A DNA stretch of 25,720 nucleotides. Origin: DASRAJ01 sp039920305 (GTDB lineage Bacteria; Bacteroidota; Bacteroidia; Chitinophagales; UBA10324). The position numbers and the translations under genes were made by a program. The first letter of the stretch is position 1. Each line of letters opens with the position of its first letter. The stretch is from the NCBI GenBank assembly GCA_039920305.1, contig JBDSEA010000011.1:1-25720 (forward strand), given 5' to 3'. The notes below the pieces were generated by a model that did no database searches, was not told the origin of the DNA, and saw nothing but the letters and a program-made list of their open reading frames with translations. Of the stretch, positions 7,380 to 15,278 are shown piece after piece.

Positions 7380-8297
7380 TTAATCATAACTCTTCGATGC
7401 TTCCTTAATGCCATCTTCATACGCAGTCGCCTTGATTCCAAAGGCATTTTCAAATTTCGATGAATCAAAAATGTAATCATACTTGTTTTGATAAAGCATT
7501 TCCACTGCCTCCCTGATGTTGTGGTCAAAAATTCCCGCTACACTCACCATAATTTTCGGCAACACCATGTATTGCGGCTTTGAATTGAATGCAGCGGCAG
7601 CCATTTCAATCAATTTTTTTCCTGTAAGTGCAGGTGATGAAGTTGGAAGGTGCCACTGCTGGTTGAAGGCGGCAGGATCACTTGACAATTTTAACAATGC
7701 TTTACCCGTATCAGGGGTATAGGTGAATGAATGAGGTGCCTTGTCATTCACCAACCATTGCGCCCGTTTTCCTTTTGACAGGGGCTCCATTACCATCATG
7801 TTGAAGAAACTTTTATCATACCTCGGCCCATAGAAATCCGCAGCACGTGCGATCATTGCACTGAGATGGCCACGCCGTGTTTCATCCATCAGGTATTCTG
7901 CAATCTTTGCCCGGATTTCACCTTTTTTACTTACCGGATTATACGGTGTAGATTCCGTCATTACGCCGTTCACTAAGCCATATGCATATACATTATCAAA
8001 GAAAATCAGTTTTGCATTTGCAGTCTTACATGCTTCAATGGTATTTTTCATTGCCCGGGGCCAGAATGCCTCCCAAACTTTGATGTCATATTTTGTTCCT
8101 GCGAGCAGGTAAACCAGGGATGAGCCCTTAACGCATTCCATTACTGAGCCTGCATCAGTCAAATCCACGCTAATCCAGCGCTCATCATGAACCGGTTTAG
8201 GATTTCTGCTTGCAAGTGTAAAGGGTAGGTTACTGCCCCGGAGTTCTTTAACAAGTGCATTGGACGTAACACCTCCTGCACCAAGAATGGTATGCAT
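7380..8297 (-). CDS. NAD(P)-binding epimerase/dehydratase-like protein (extended SDR-like)
   Basis: This 305-residue Rossmann-fold protein begins MHTILGAGGVTSNALVKEL, a dinucleotide-binding Gly motif (GAGGVTS, residues 7-13) at the usual extreme N terminus. It continues with LVYLLAGTKYD and FFDNVYAYG, followed by TESTPYNPVSKKGEIRAKI and ARAADFYGP, matching the COG0451 nucleoside-sugar epimerase-like group. The classical SDR Tyr-x-x-x-Lys pair is not obvious: the segment where it normally sits reads PVSKKGEIRAK, so catalysis may differ or the protein may only bind cofactor. The substrate is unknown. I chose the ATG at 8295-8297 because the open frame further upstream encodes an unrelated stretch before the Rossmann strand and runs into the fbp promoter. 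It is divergent from fbp. Confidence 0.83.
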   Translation of the reverse strand: MHTILGAGGVTSNALVKELRGSNLPFTLASRNPKPVHDERWISVDLTDAGSVMECVKGSSLVYLLAGTKYDIKVWEAFWPRAMKNTIEACKTANAKLIFFDNVYAYGLVNGVMTESTPYNPVSKKGEIRAKIAEYLMDETRRGHLSAMIARAADFYGPRYDKSFFNMMVMEPLSKGKRAQWLVNDKAPHSFTYTPDTGKALLKLSSDPAAFNQQWHLPTSSPALTGKKLIEMAAAAFNSKPQYMVLPKIMVSVAGIFDHNIREAVEMLYQNKYDYIFDSSKFENAFGIKATAYEDGIKEASKSYD

Positions 8298-8335
8298 ATT
8301 TATCAAAGCGGGTAGTTCAAATTGGTAATTGAAAA

Positions 8336-8361
8336 GAATGTCACATGCAAAGATGACATTC
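8336..8361. promoter_or_regulatory. operator-like inverted repeat between epimerase gene and fbp
   Basis: GAATGTCA (8336-8343) and TGACATTC (8354-8361) are perfect 8-base inverted arms separated by 10 bases, so the half-site centres are 18 bases apart. That geometry fits a dimeric regulator binding nearly two helical turns. It lies between two divergent genes, 22 bases upstream of the fbp -33 element and about 40 bases before the epimerase ATG. No regulator gene is adjacent, and function is inferred from symmetry and position only. Confidence 0.4.
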
Positions 8362-8383
8362 AAAACCCGATTTGGGCTATGAA

Positions 8384-8414
8384 TTTGTTCGGAATAACTG
8401 TTTCTATATATTTG
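8384..8414 (+). promoter_or_regulatory. consensus Bacteroidota promoter for fbp
   Basis: TTTG at 8384-8387, exactly 19 bases, then TATATTTG at 8407-8414. This is a full match to the phylum's housekeeping promoter TTTG-N19-TAnnTTTG. The predicted transcript starts near 8420 and has a leader of about 57 bases. It also rules out the in-frame codons upstream of 8477 as coding. Confidence 0.75.
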
Positions 8415-8476
8415 CGCAACACCATGTGCGATTTCGATTAGAAGTCGCATTTATTTTTCAAACCAAAACCAGCGGA

Positions 8477-9532
8477 ATGAAAACAACCAAGAAAGTAATT
8501 ACACTCGATGAATTTATTTTCCAGAAAGAAAAAGATTTCCCTTTCGCAACAGGCGAGCTAAGCGGATTGCTGCGTGACATTGCATTTGCTGCAAAAATTG
8601 TAAACCGTGAAGTAAACAAAGCGGGACTTGTAGATATTCTTGGTACCACGGGTGCAAATAATGTGACCGGTGATGAAGTAAAAAAGCTTGATATTTTTGC
8701 CAATGAGCAATTTATTTCTGCATTACAGGTAAGCGGTGAATGTTGTGGTGTTGGCAGCGAGGAGATGGATGATTTTCTGCCTATAAATACTGAAGCAGCA
8801 AAGAATGCCAAATATGTAGTTACCCTTGACCCGCTCGATGGCTCGAGCAATATTGATGTGAACGTTGCCATCGGAACCATTTTCTCTATTTATCGGCGCC
8901 AGTCATTTTTCGGTATGTGCACCCTGGAAGATTTTCTGCAGAAGGGTTCTCGTCAGGTTGCCGCCGGTTATATTATTTATGGATCGAGTACGATGATGGT
9001 TTATACCACGGGTAACGGTGTCAGCGGGTTTACGCTTGATCCTTCAATCGGGGAGTTCTGCTTGTCGCACAAGGATATCAAGATGCCTGAAACCGGGAAG
9101 ATTTACTCAGTAAACCAGGGAAACTTTTTAAAGTTTGATCAGCCGGTAAAAGAATACATCACTTATTGCCAGAGCGAGGATAAAATCACCAACCGCCCAT
9201 ATTCATTGCGCTATATTGGCTCACTGGTGGGCGACATTCACCGCAACCTTCTCTATGGCGGAATCTTTATGTATCCTTCAACCAGGACTTCTCAAAAAGG
9301 AAAGCTTCGACTACTATATGAATGTTTCCCCATGGCATTTATAGTAGAGCAGGCGGGGGGTAAAGCAACCAACGGAAGCCGCAGAATACTCGATATTGAA
9401 CCCAATGAACTACATCAGAGAAGCCCGATTTTTATGGGATCAAAAATGATGGTTGACAAGGTGGAGGATTACATCAGGCAAACAAAGATTAACGAGATGG
9501 CTCCGGCGGGTTCGGTACCAGTGCCGGCATAA
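8477..9532 (+). CDS. fbp: Fructose-1,6-bisphosphatase class I
   Basis: This enzyme hydrolyses fructose 1,6-bisphosphate to fructose 6-phosphate, the committed step of gluconeogenesis, in the cytoplasm. At 351 residues it matches class I FBPases. The metal-site signature LDPLDGSSN (residues 117-125; Asp118 and Asp121) is intact, preceded by the acidic SEEMDD cluster (94-99), which supplies further metal ligands. Substrate-binding motifs follow: the RYIGSLVGDIHRNL stretch, YGGIFMYPST, and the C-terminal GKLRLLYECFPMAF with VEQAGGKATNG. I chose the ATG at 8477 because it starts MKTTKKVITLDEF, close to the family N terminus, and lies downstream of a consensus promoter. It is a single-gene transcript convergent with rnhA and divergent from the epimerase gene. 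Confidence 0.97.
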   Translation: MKTTKKVITLDEFIFQKEKDFPFATGELSGLLRDIAFAAKIVNREVNKAGLVDILGTTGANNVTGDEVKKLDIFANEQFISALQVSGECCGVGSEEMDDFLPINTEAAKNAKYVVTLDPLDGSSNIDVNVAIGTIFSIYRRQSFFGMCTLEDFLQKGSRQVAAGYIIYGSSTMMVYTTGNGVSGFTLDPSIGEFCLSHKDIKMPETGKIYSVNQGNFLKFDQPVKEYITYCQSEDKITNRPYSLRYIGSLVGDIHRNLLYGGIFMYPSTRTSQKGKLRLLYECFPMAFIVEQAGGKATNGSRRILDIEPNELHQRSPIFMGSKMMVDKVEDYIRQTKINEMAPAGSVPVPA

Positions 9533-9568
9533 AGATTACATTGAAGACAAACCTGGTTTCGGGTCACA

Positions 9569-10111
9569 CTAATTGTGCGGACTAAAATTGATCTGATCTT
9601 TATCAAACATACCCATTTTTACCTCTGCAAGCTTTGTATAGCCCGTATCCTCCATTAAATCAGACCCTATATAAGCGCCGACGGCAAGCTGATCACAACG
9701 CTCATTTTCCCAATGCCCGTCATGTCCCCGAACCCATTGAAAGGTGACCTGATGCTTTCTGTAAACCTCTAAGAAACGTTTCCAGAGATCGGGGTTTTTT
9801 ACTTTTTTCCATCCCTTTTTTTCCCAGGTAAATAGCCATCCCTTATTAATTGCTTCAATAACATATTTGGAATCACTTGTAATAACCACCTGACAGCCAT
9901 CGAATTTCAATGCCTCCAATCCTTTAATTACGGCAAGCAGCTCCATACGGTTATTGGTTGTTTTCAAAAAACCTTCTGAAAGCTCTTTCTCATGTTTGCC
10001 ATAACGAAGTATCGCTCCATAGCCGCCACGCCCGGGATTACCGCTGCAGGCACCATCTGTAAAGAGATAAATGGTTTCTTCCCTCGCTTTCCCTTCTTCC
10101 TTTTTCATCAT
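9569..10111 (-). CDS. rnhA: Ribonuclease HI
   Basis: RNase HI cleaves the RNA strand of RNA-DNA hybrids, removing R-loops and primer remnants. The catalytic residues are all visible: Asp19 (YLFTDGACSGNPG), Glu57 (TTNNRMELLAV), Asp80 (VITSDSKYV) and Asp140 (ERCDQLA), with the His130 loop (WVRGHDGHWENE). The substrate-contacting WEKKGWKKVKNPDLW segment (about 96-110) is typical of bacterial type 1 enzymes. The protein is 180 residues against 155 in E. coli. The extra length is a charged N-terminal leader of about 12 residues and a C-terminal tail of about 25. Two adjacent ATG codons (10106-10111) could start it, and the outer one is given. The gene is divergent from the T9SS cargo gene and convergent with fbp. 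Confidence 0.96.
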   Translation of the reverse strand: MMKKEEGKAREETIYLFTDGACSGNPGRGGYGAILRYGKHEKELSEGFLKTTNNRMELLAVIKGLEALKFDGCQVVITSDSKYVIEAINKGWLFTWEKKGWKKVKNPDLWKRFLEVYRKHQVTFQWVRGHDGHWENERCDQLAVGAYIGSDLMEDTGYTKLAEVKMGMFDKDQINFSPHN

Positions 10112-10195
10112 AATAAAGTTCAGGTTTTTTTCAACATCCGTCTGAAGTTGATCGTGTTTCAGCTCAGAAGCATAATTTCGTGATTGCTTTTTTTT

Positions 10196-12736
10196 ATGAA
10201 GATACTTTCTATACCATTCGTCGGGTTGTTGTTTTCAATCCTGGTTTCAATACCGTTCTTTATTCCTGAGAAAAGTACACATTCTTTTGAGAAGAATGAG
10301 GAGCCATCTGATTGGTTTCTCATGCAGCGATCATTTCCATATGGGAAAGTTGACTATCAGGCTTACAGATATGCCTTGGAAATGAAAGCAAGCATGGGTT
10401 CCCCCAATTTATTGCGCGATTATTTGCAATGGCAGCAGGAAGGACCTACCAACATCGGAGGAAGAGTTCAGGATATTGAGATGGACCCTGTTAATCCTGA
10501 CATTATTTATGTGGGTGGTGCTTCGGGTGGTATTTTCAAATCTGTTGACGGCGGAATTGCCTGGACAGCCATCTTTGACGGACAACCGAGCTTATCAATC
10601 GGGGATATTGCGGTTTCTCCTTCCGATCCTGATATAGTTTATGCAGGAACGGGAGAACCCAATTGCGGGGGTGGTTCTGTTACATATGACGGTGCAGGAA
10701 TTTTTAAATCCACTGACGCCGGTGCGACATGGAATTATGCCGGACTGGATTCAACGCGAAATACAGGGAGAATAGTAATTGACCCTAAAAATTCTGACCG
10801 GGTTTTTGCTGCAACGATGGGAGATCTGTTTTCCAATGGAAACAACCGGGGAATTTACCGCACTACAGATGGGGGGCAATCATGGCAGCAAATTTTAATT
10901 ATCAATGATTCAACAGGCGTGATTGATATGGCCATCAATCCACAGAATCCGGATACCCTGTATGCATGCTCCTGGGAACGCGTAAGAAGATTTACCTATC
11001 AGCACTATGGAGGAGCTTCCTGCGGTATCTGGCGGTCTTATGATGGGGGTGATACGTGGAATGAATTGACAAACGGACTGCCATCAACCGATGTCGGAAG
11101 AATAGGCATTGATATTTCAGTGAGTAATCCGGGTGTGCTTTATTCAATCTATGCTGATCAGTCCGGTGAATTCAAGGGAATTTATAAGTCTTCTGATGGG
11201 GGAGATTCATGGAATGCAACGAGTGACGGTTCTCTTGGTTCCATGTTCGCTTCCTATGGCTGGTGGTTCGGCAGGATTAAAATTGATCCCACTGATGATG
11301 ATATTGTTTATGCAATTGGATTTGAAACTTATAAAACCATCAACGGGGGAAGCAGCTGGTCCGTAGCATCAGGAAGTAATCATGTGGATCATCACTCAAT
11401 TTATATCCATCCTCTTGACCATCAGCTTGTATACGAGGGCACTGATGGCGGAGTTTACAAGTCCACTAATGGCACAGCTTCGTGGACACACATTCCAGGA
11501 CTGCCGATCAATCAATTCTATACCTGCGAAATAGATTATACCAATCCTTCTGCTCTGTATGGTGGCTTGCAGGATAATGGTGTTGTTAGAACTATCACGG
11601 GAAATACAGATGACTGGGATGCAATTGTAGGCGGTGATGGATTCTATGTGCTTGTAGATTCTTCTGACAATGATTATGGCTATGGTGAAAGTCAGTATGG
11701 TGCCCTCCAGCGAACTGTGAATGGATGGAACACCTCTTTTGGTGCAACAAACGGCATTAGTAATTCTACACGAAAAAACTGGAACACGCCGGTTGCTTTC
11801 AATCCCCTAAACACTAAGTCACTTTTTTACGGAGCAAACAAAATGTACAAAACACTTAATCGTGCGCAGCAATGGAACTCTTTTAGTGATGATCTAACCA
11901 ACGGATATATAAATTCGAACATCACGTACGCCACCATCACCACGATTGCGGTTTCACCTGTTGACACAAGTATTGTGTTTGCAGGTACTGATGATGGAAA
12001 TGCATGGGTTACCCAGGATAACGGGATTAACTGGCTGAAAATTTCTGACTCACTTCCGGTGCGCTGGGTGACGAGGATAATTTGTGACCCCTATGAGCCG
12101 AACACCGCGTTTATTACATTGTCGGGCTACAGATTCGCAGATAACATGGCCCATGTATATCGTACCACTGATCTGGGAGCAACCTGGAACAGCATTTCCG
12201 GAAACCTTCCCGATGTTCCTGTAAATGACCTGATCATTGACCCTCTTCTGGATTCAACCTTGTATCTCGCAACTGATGCCGGAGTGTTATACACAAGTGA
12301 TCTTGGTAATACATGGTTTACCCTGGGATTTGATCTGCCCGCGGTCCCAGTTACCGATTTAAATTTTTATGAGCCTGCGAGAAAATTAGTTGCTGCGACT
12401 TATGGCCGCTCCATGTATAGCCTGGACTTGAATACATTCACTCAAGCCAATCAACCGCAACCAATACCCTTTTATGTCACTGTCTTCCCATCCATTGTAG
12501 ATAATTATTTCACTGTTAAAATGCAGGGTATAGGGATGAACAGCGCTGCACATTTTACTTTGTTAAACGAAGAAGGAAAAGTCATCTGGAACCACACTAC
12601 CCAAAAGCTTCACAGTGGAATCAATTCAATCCGCTTTTCCTTAAATGAGCTTTTTATTGACCATGATAGCGGGTTTTTCTTTTTAAAAACACAAGTGAAT
12701 GGCAGAGCAAGAGTCAATAAAATAGTATTCCTTTGA
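10196..12736 (+). CDS. Secreted Asp-box (VPS10/sortilin-like) beta-propeller protein with T9SS sorting domain
   Basis: This is an 846-residue exported protein. Residues 1 to about 24 form a Sec signal peptide. The mature region opens with QEGPTNIGGRVQDIEMDP and carries at least ten Asp-box repeats of the S-x-D-G-G-x-T-W type, for example KSVDGGIAW, KSTDAGATW, RTTDGGQSW, RSYDGGDTW, KSSDGGDSW, RTTDLGATW and TSDLGNTW. Such repeats mark seven- to ten-bladed propellers of the sialidase/sortilin class. The last 80 or so residues (FYVTVFPSIVDNYFTVKM to KIVFL) look like a type A T9SS C-terminal sorting domain, with P-S-I in place of the usual P-N-P. That implies passage through the outer membrane and surface anchoring or release. 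No glycosidase active site can be assigned. I preferred the ATG at 10196 to the TTG at 10184 because it starts the signal peptide directly. Confidence 0.92.
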   Translation: MKILSIPFVGLLFSILVSIPFFIPEKSTHSFEKNEEPSDWFLMQRSFPYGKVDYQAYRYALEMKASMGSPNLLRDYLQWQQEGPTNIGGRVQDIEMDPVNPDIIYVGGASGGIFKSVDGGIAWTAIFDGQPSLSIGDIAVSPSDPDIVYAGTGEPNCGGGSVTYDGAGIFKSTDAGATWNYAGLDSTRNTGRIVIDPKNSDRVFAATMGDLFSNGNNRGIYRTTDGGQSWQQILIINDSTGVIDMAINPQNPDTLYACSWERVRRFTYQHYGGASCGIWRSYDGGDTWNELTNGLPSTDVGRIGIDISVSNPGVLYSIYADQSGEFKGIYKSSDGGDSWNATSDGSLGSMFASYGWWFGRIKIDPTDDDIVYAIGFETYKTINGGSSWSVASGSNHVDHHSIYIHPLDHQLVYEGTDGGVYKSTNGTASWTHIPGLPINQFYTCEIDYTNPSALYGGLQDNGVVRTITGNTDDWDAIVGGDGFYVLVDSSDNDYGYGESQYGALQRTVNGWNTSFGATNGISNSTRKNWNTPVAFNPLNTKSLFYGANKMYKTLNRAQQWNSFSDDLTNGYINSNITYATITTIAVSPVDTSIVFAGTDDGNAWVTQDNGINWLKISDSLPVRWVTRIICDPYEPNTAFITLSGYRFADNMAHVYRTTDLGATWNSISGNLPDVPVNDLIIDPLLDSTLYLATDAGVLYTSDLGNTWFTLGFDLPAVPVTDLNFYEPARKLVAATYGRSMYSLDLNTFTQANQPQPIPFYVTVFPSIVDNYFTVKMQGIGMNSAAHFTLLNEEGKVIWNHTTQKLHSGINSIRFSLNELFIDHDSGFFFLKTQVNGRARVNKIVFL

Positions 12737-12854
12737 CAATTAAGCGTTAACCTGGCTTACTAAAATCTACAAACGGGTTTTCACGCGTAGGCAATGCACT
12801 ACAGCTTTATCAACTCTGTGGAATGAAACATCAGGTTCGCGCTACTGAATCGGA

Positions 12855-12862
12855 TATATTTG
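12855..12862 (+). promoter_or_regulatory. -7 promoter element upstream of exbB
   Basis: TATATTTG is a full match to TAnnTTTG, the same 8-mer as at the fbp promoter. It lies 46 bases before the exbB ATG in the 172-base gap after the T9SS cargo gene. No TTTG is found at the usual distance upstream, so the -33 part is weak or absent. Confidence 0.45.
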
Positions 12863-12908
12863 CCCGCATATAAAAAATAATTTTTCACCCAATGCGTTAC
12901 CCCCCTCT

Positions 12909-13616
12909 ATGACTCTATTGCTTCAGATAACTCAAACTGCCATTGATAGCGCAACACAATCAGCTAATGCTTTTCAGAATACGGTAACCGTACAAGAGCC
13001 CCTCACATTTCTAAGCCTGATTATGAAAGGCGGTTGGATCATGGCGCCTATAGGCATACTTTCATTGCTCGCGGTTTATTTTACCGTAGAGCGATTCATA
13101 GTCATAAGAAATGCGTCGCGCATCAATCAGAACTTCATGAGCAATATCCGCGATTATTTGCTGAATGGCAAAATGGATGCAGCGCTTTCACTCTGCCGGA
13201 ATACCAACACCCCCATATCGAGATTGCTGCTTAAGGGGATTAAGCGAATTGGCAAGCCTATTAAGGAGGTTGAATCAGCAGTAGAAGGGGAGGGCAAGCT
13301 TGAGATTTATAAACTTGAAAAGAACATGACTATACTCGGAATCATCGCAGGTATTGCGCCGATGCTTGGGTTCGTCGGAACTATTGTTGGTGTAATCAAA
13401 ATCTTTTATGATATTTCGGTTGAGAAAAACATAAGTATTGATGTGATTGCAGGTGGCTTATACGTAAAAATGATCACCTCTGCCTCAGGATTACTGGTGG
13501 GTATTTTTGCTTTCATCTGTTTCAACCTTCTAAACAGCATGATTGACAGGGTGGCATATATGCTTGAACAAAATGCCGTTGATTTCATTGACCTTATACA
13601 AGAACCTACAGCATGA
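12909..13616 (+). CDS. exbB: ExbB/TolQ/MotA-family proton channel subunit
   Basis: This is the inner-membrane channel-forming subunit that uses the proton gradient to energise TonB. It has 235 residues and three membrane segments: about 43-62, 143-168 and 188-210. The family pattern is visible in IAPMLGFVGTIVGVIKIF (TM2) and in MITSASGLLVGIFAFICFN (TM3), where Thr190 aligns with the conserved pore threonine. An N-terminal stretch of about 30 polar residues precedes the first membrane segment, and a large cytoplasmic loop (about 67-140) follows it. It overlaps exbD by four bases (ATGA at 13613-13616), so translation is probably coupled. Together with exbD and tonB downstream it forms a complete TonB-energising unit. 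Confidence 0.93.
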   Translation: MTLLLQITQTAIDSATQSANAFQNTVTVQEPLTFLSLIMKGGWIMAPIGILSLLAVYFTVERFIVIRNASRINQNFMSNIRDYLLNGKMDAALSLCRNTNTPISRLLLKGIKRIGKPIKEVESAVEGEGKLEIYKLEKNMTILGIIAGIAPMLGFVGTIVGVIKIFYDISVEKNISIDVIAGGLYVKMITSASGLLVGIFAFICFNLLNSMIDRVAYMLEQNAVDFIDLIQEPTA

Positions 13617-14014
13617 GATTGCGCCGTGCAACACGATTGAGGGCAGAAGTAGCTACCAGTGCACTGAACGATATCATGTTTATGCTGCTGCTTTTTTTTC
13701 TCATTATCTCCACGATGGTAAATCCCTCTGTGATCAAGCTTACGTTGCCTAAATCCAGCAGCAGTGAGCAGACGATGGCTAAAAAAATGATAACTGTTTC
13801 TGTTGATAAAAATTTGAATTATGCAGTAGATGATAAGCCGGTTGCATTTCCGGACCTCGAAAGTGTACTTGCCCAGCGAATTGCAACCGTGAATGAGCCT
13901 ACGATTGTGCTGCGGGTTGATAATCTGTTAACTATGCAGGATGTAGTGGATGTAATTGATATCGGGACCAAGCTTCATGCGAAAATGATTCTCGCAACGC
14001 AGGCAAAAAAATAA
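13613..14014 (+). CDS. exbD: ExbD/TolR-family energy-transducing subunit
   Basis: This 133-residue protein has a short basic cytoplasmic N terminus, a single membrane helix (about 19-37) and a periplasmic C-terminal domain. Asp20 in SALNDIMFMLLLFFLI aligns with the protonatable membrane aspartate (Asp25 of E. coli ExbD) that is essential for coupling proton flow to TonB. The periplasmic domain shows the KMITVSVDKNLNYAVDDKPV and TIVLRVDNLLTMQDVVDVID strands typical of ExbD/TolR. It overlaps exbB by ATGA and precedes the tonB-like gene by 92 bases, a spacer that contains only an AT-rich 6-base inverted repeat (AATAAT/ATTATT). Confidence 0.92.
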   Translation: MRLRRATRLRAEVATSALNDIMFMLLLFFLIISTMVNPSVIKLTLPKSSSSEQTMAKKMITVSVDKNLNYAVDDKPVAFPDLESVLAQRIATVNEPTIVLRVDNLLTMQDVVDVIDIGTKLHAKMILATQAKK

Positions 14015-14106
14015 TAAACGTGTTGTCGGTCTGTAAAAGGAAGGCATTATGGGATATGCAAATAATGAGAACGATTATTGAATTTCAATGATCATATAAT
14101 TTAAAG

Positions 14107-15012
14107 ATGTTCGCGCTCAACCAAAATAATTTTCTGAAGCATGAAGTGGATGTGAATCCATATTTCGATGCTGATAATGCACAAAAGGAGAGGAAGGCGA
14201 AAATGCAGAGTATGATCGTTACCATAATTTTTCATGGGTTACTGGTGTTATTATTTTTATATTTTGTATTAAAACCTCCCTTTCCTCCCCTTAGTGAATC
14301 AGGTGTATTTCTTAATCTTGGACTGGTAGAGGTAGGATCAGGTGATATACAGCCACAGGGAATTGCGGATCAATTAAATGCGCCTTACCAGGTTGCATCC
14401 GCTGCTTCATCCCCAAAGAAATCGGATGATAAAATTCTCACCCAGGAAACTACCGAAGATGTGCCTGTTATTCAAAAGAAAGATGATCAAAAGAAAAATA
14501 ATGCTGAGGTGAAAAGCACAAATCCAAAATCAAGTACGACCCCTGCGAAAAAACCTGCTGTTGAATCTCCGCCTCAGCCGAAAGCGAAGGCCTTGTATCC
14601 GGGTTCTAAGCCAAATAACAGTCAAAGTGAAGGAACCGGAATTGTGAAGGGTGATCAGGGAAAACCAAATGGTGACGTCAATGGGACTGACTATTCAGGT
14701 AACCCGGGCCTTGGTAATGGACCGGGAGGCAGTGGGGGTGGTGCTCAATTAGGGATGAGCGGGAGGAAAATTATTTATTTCCCGGTCATCAGTGATAACT
14801 CACAGAAAACCGGCCGGGTGGTAGTAAATATTAAAGTGGATAAGGAAGGTAGAGTGGTGTGGGCGAAAGCAACACAAAAGGGGTCAACAACAACTGATTC
14901 ATATCTTTTTCAATTAGCGGAAAATGCTGCACTGAAAACAAAAGTGAATGCGGATCCGAGTGCTGCCGAAGAACAGTTTGGAACAATTACATATTCGTTC
15001 CGTGTCAAATAA
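14107..15012 (+). CDS. tonB: TonB-family energy transducer
   Basis: This 301-residue protein spans the inner membrane once and should carry energy from ExbBD to outer-membrane TonB-dependent transporters. The layout is a cytoplasmic N terminus (about 1-35), a membrane helix (about 36-55, MIVTIIFHGLLVLLFLYFVL), a low-complexity Lys/Pro/Ser/Gly periplasmic linker (about 60-218), and a C-terminal TonB-like domain (about 219-301) with KTGRVVVNIKVDKEGRVVWA, then KGSTTTDS and FGTITYSF. The linker has a glycine-rich segment (GNGPGGSGGGAQLG) in place of the Pro-Lys/Pro-Glu repeats of enterobacterial TonB. Position after exbB-exbD supports the assignment. No TonB-dependent receptor is nearby, so the cargo is unknown. 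Confidence 0.9.
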   Translation: MFALNQNNFLKHEVDVNPYFDADNAQKERKAKMQSMIVTIIFHGLLVLLFLYFVLKPPFPPLSESGVFLNLGLVEVGSGDIQPQGIADQLNAPYQVASAASSPKKSDDKILTQETTEDVPVIQKKDDQKKNNAEVKSTNPKSSTTPAKKPAVESPPQPKAKALYPGSKPNNSQSEGTGIVKGDQGKPNGDVNGTDYSGNPGLGNGPGGSGGGAQLGMSGRKIIYFPVISDNSQKTGRVVVNIKVDKEGRVVWAKATQKGSTTTDSYLFQLAENAALKTKVNADPSAAEEQFGTITYSFRVK

Positions 15013-15056
15013 AATTACAGAATATGAATCTTATTGAGGAAAGCTCGTGAAACTCA

Positions 15057-15200
15057 TTAGCTGTGAGCTGGAGCGCTTTGCTCAGCTTTTGTAATCGAAC
15101 CAGGGCAACCCATTTTCTGACTTCCGCATGATGAAAACAAAAAAATAACTCCGAGTACTAAAGTTGCAAGGGTAAGCATGCGCAGCAGGGATGATTTCAT
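15057..15200 (-). CDS. 47-residue small lipoprotein
   Basis: This tiny gene encodes a basic start (MKSSLLR), a hydrophobic stretch (about 8-22) and the lipobox LFSSC with Cys25 as the lipidated residue. Only 23 mature residues follow (CGSQKMGCPGSITKAEQS and five more). Three things support it as real. The type II signal peptide is complete and correctly ordered. A perfect TTTG-N19-TAGATTTG promoter sits just upstream on the same strand. The stop falls in the short gap after tonB, so it overlaps no other gene. The function is unknown. Tiny Cys-rich lipoproteins with a G-C-P motif after the lipid cysteine occur in this phylum, but I cannot name a family. The start is the ATG at 15198-15200; a longer frame reaching into mpl would lie upstream of the promoter and is not credible. 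Confidence 0.72.
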   Translation of the reverse strand: MKSSLLRMLTLATLVLGVIFLFSSCGSQKMGCPGSITKAEQSAPAHS

Positions 15201-15239
15201 GATCTTGATAGTTAGTGGTTTTCTCCGGCGGTACTTCTG

Positions 15240-15270
15240 CAAATCTACTTCTCTTTGATGCTTCCACAAA
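15240..15270 (-). promoter_or_regulatory. consensus Bacteroidota promoter for the small lipoprotein
   Basis: On the minus strand TTTG (15267-15270), exactly 19 bases, then TAGATTTG (15240-15247). Every consensus position matches. The predicted transcript starts near 15233 with a leader of about 33 bases. The -33 element lies only 9 bases upstream of the divergent mpl ATG, so binding here could interfere with mpl expression. Confidence 0.75.
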
Positions 15271-15278
15271 AATAATTT

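Noticed and set aside
8298..8450. Upstream extension of the epimerase gene
   Set aside because: It adds residues before the Rossmann strand that resemble nothing, and overlaps the divergent fbp promoter.
8458..8880. 140-codon minus-strand frame inside fbp
   Set aside because: It is a shadow of fbp codon usage, with Ser/Thr-rich composition typical of antisense frames.
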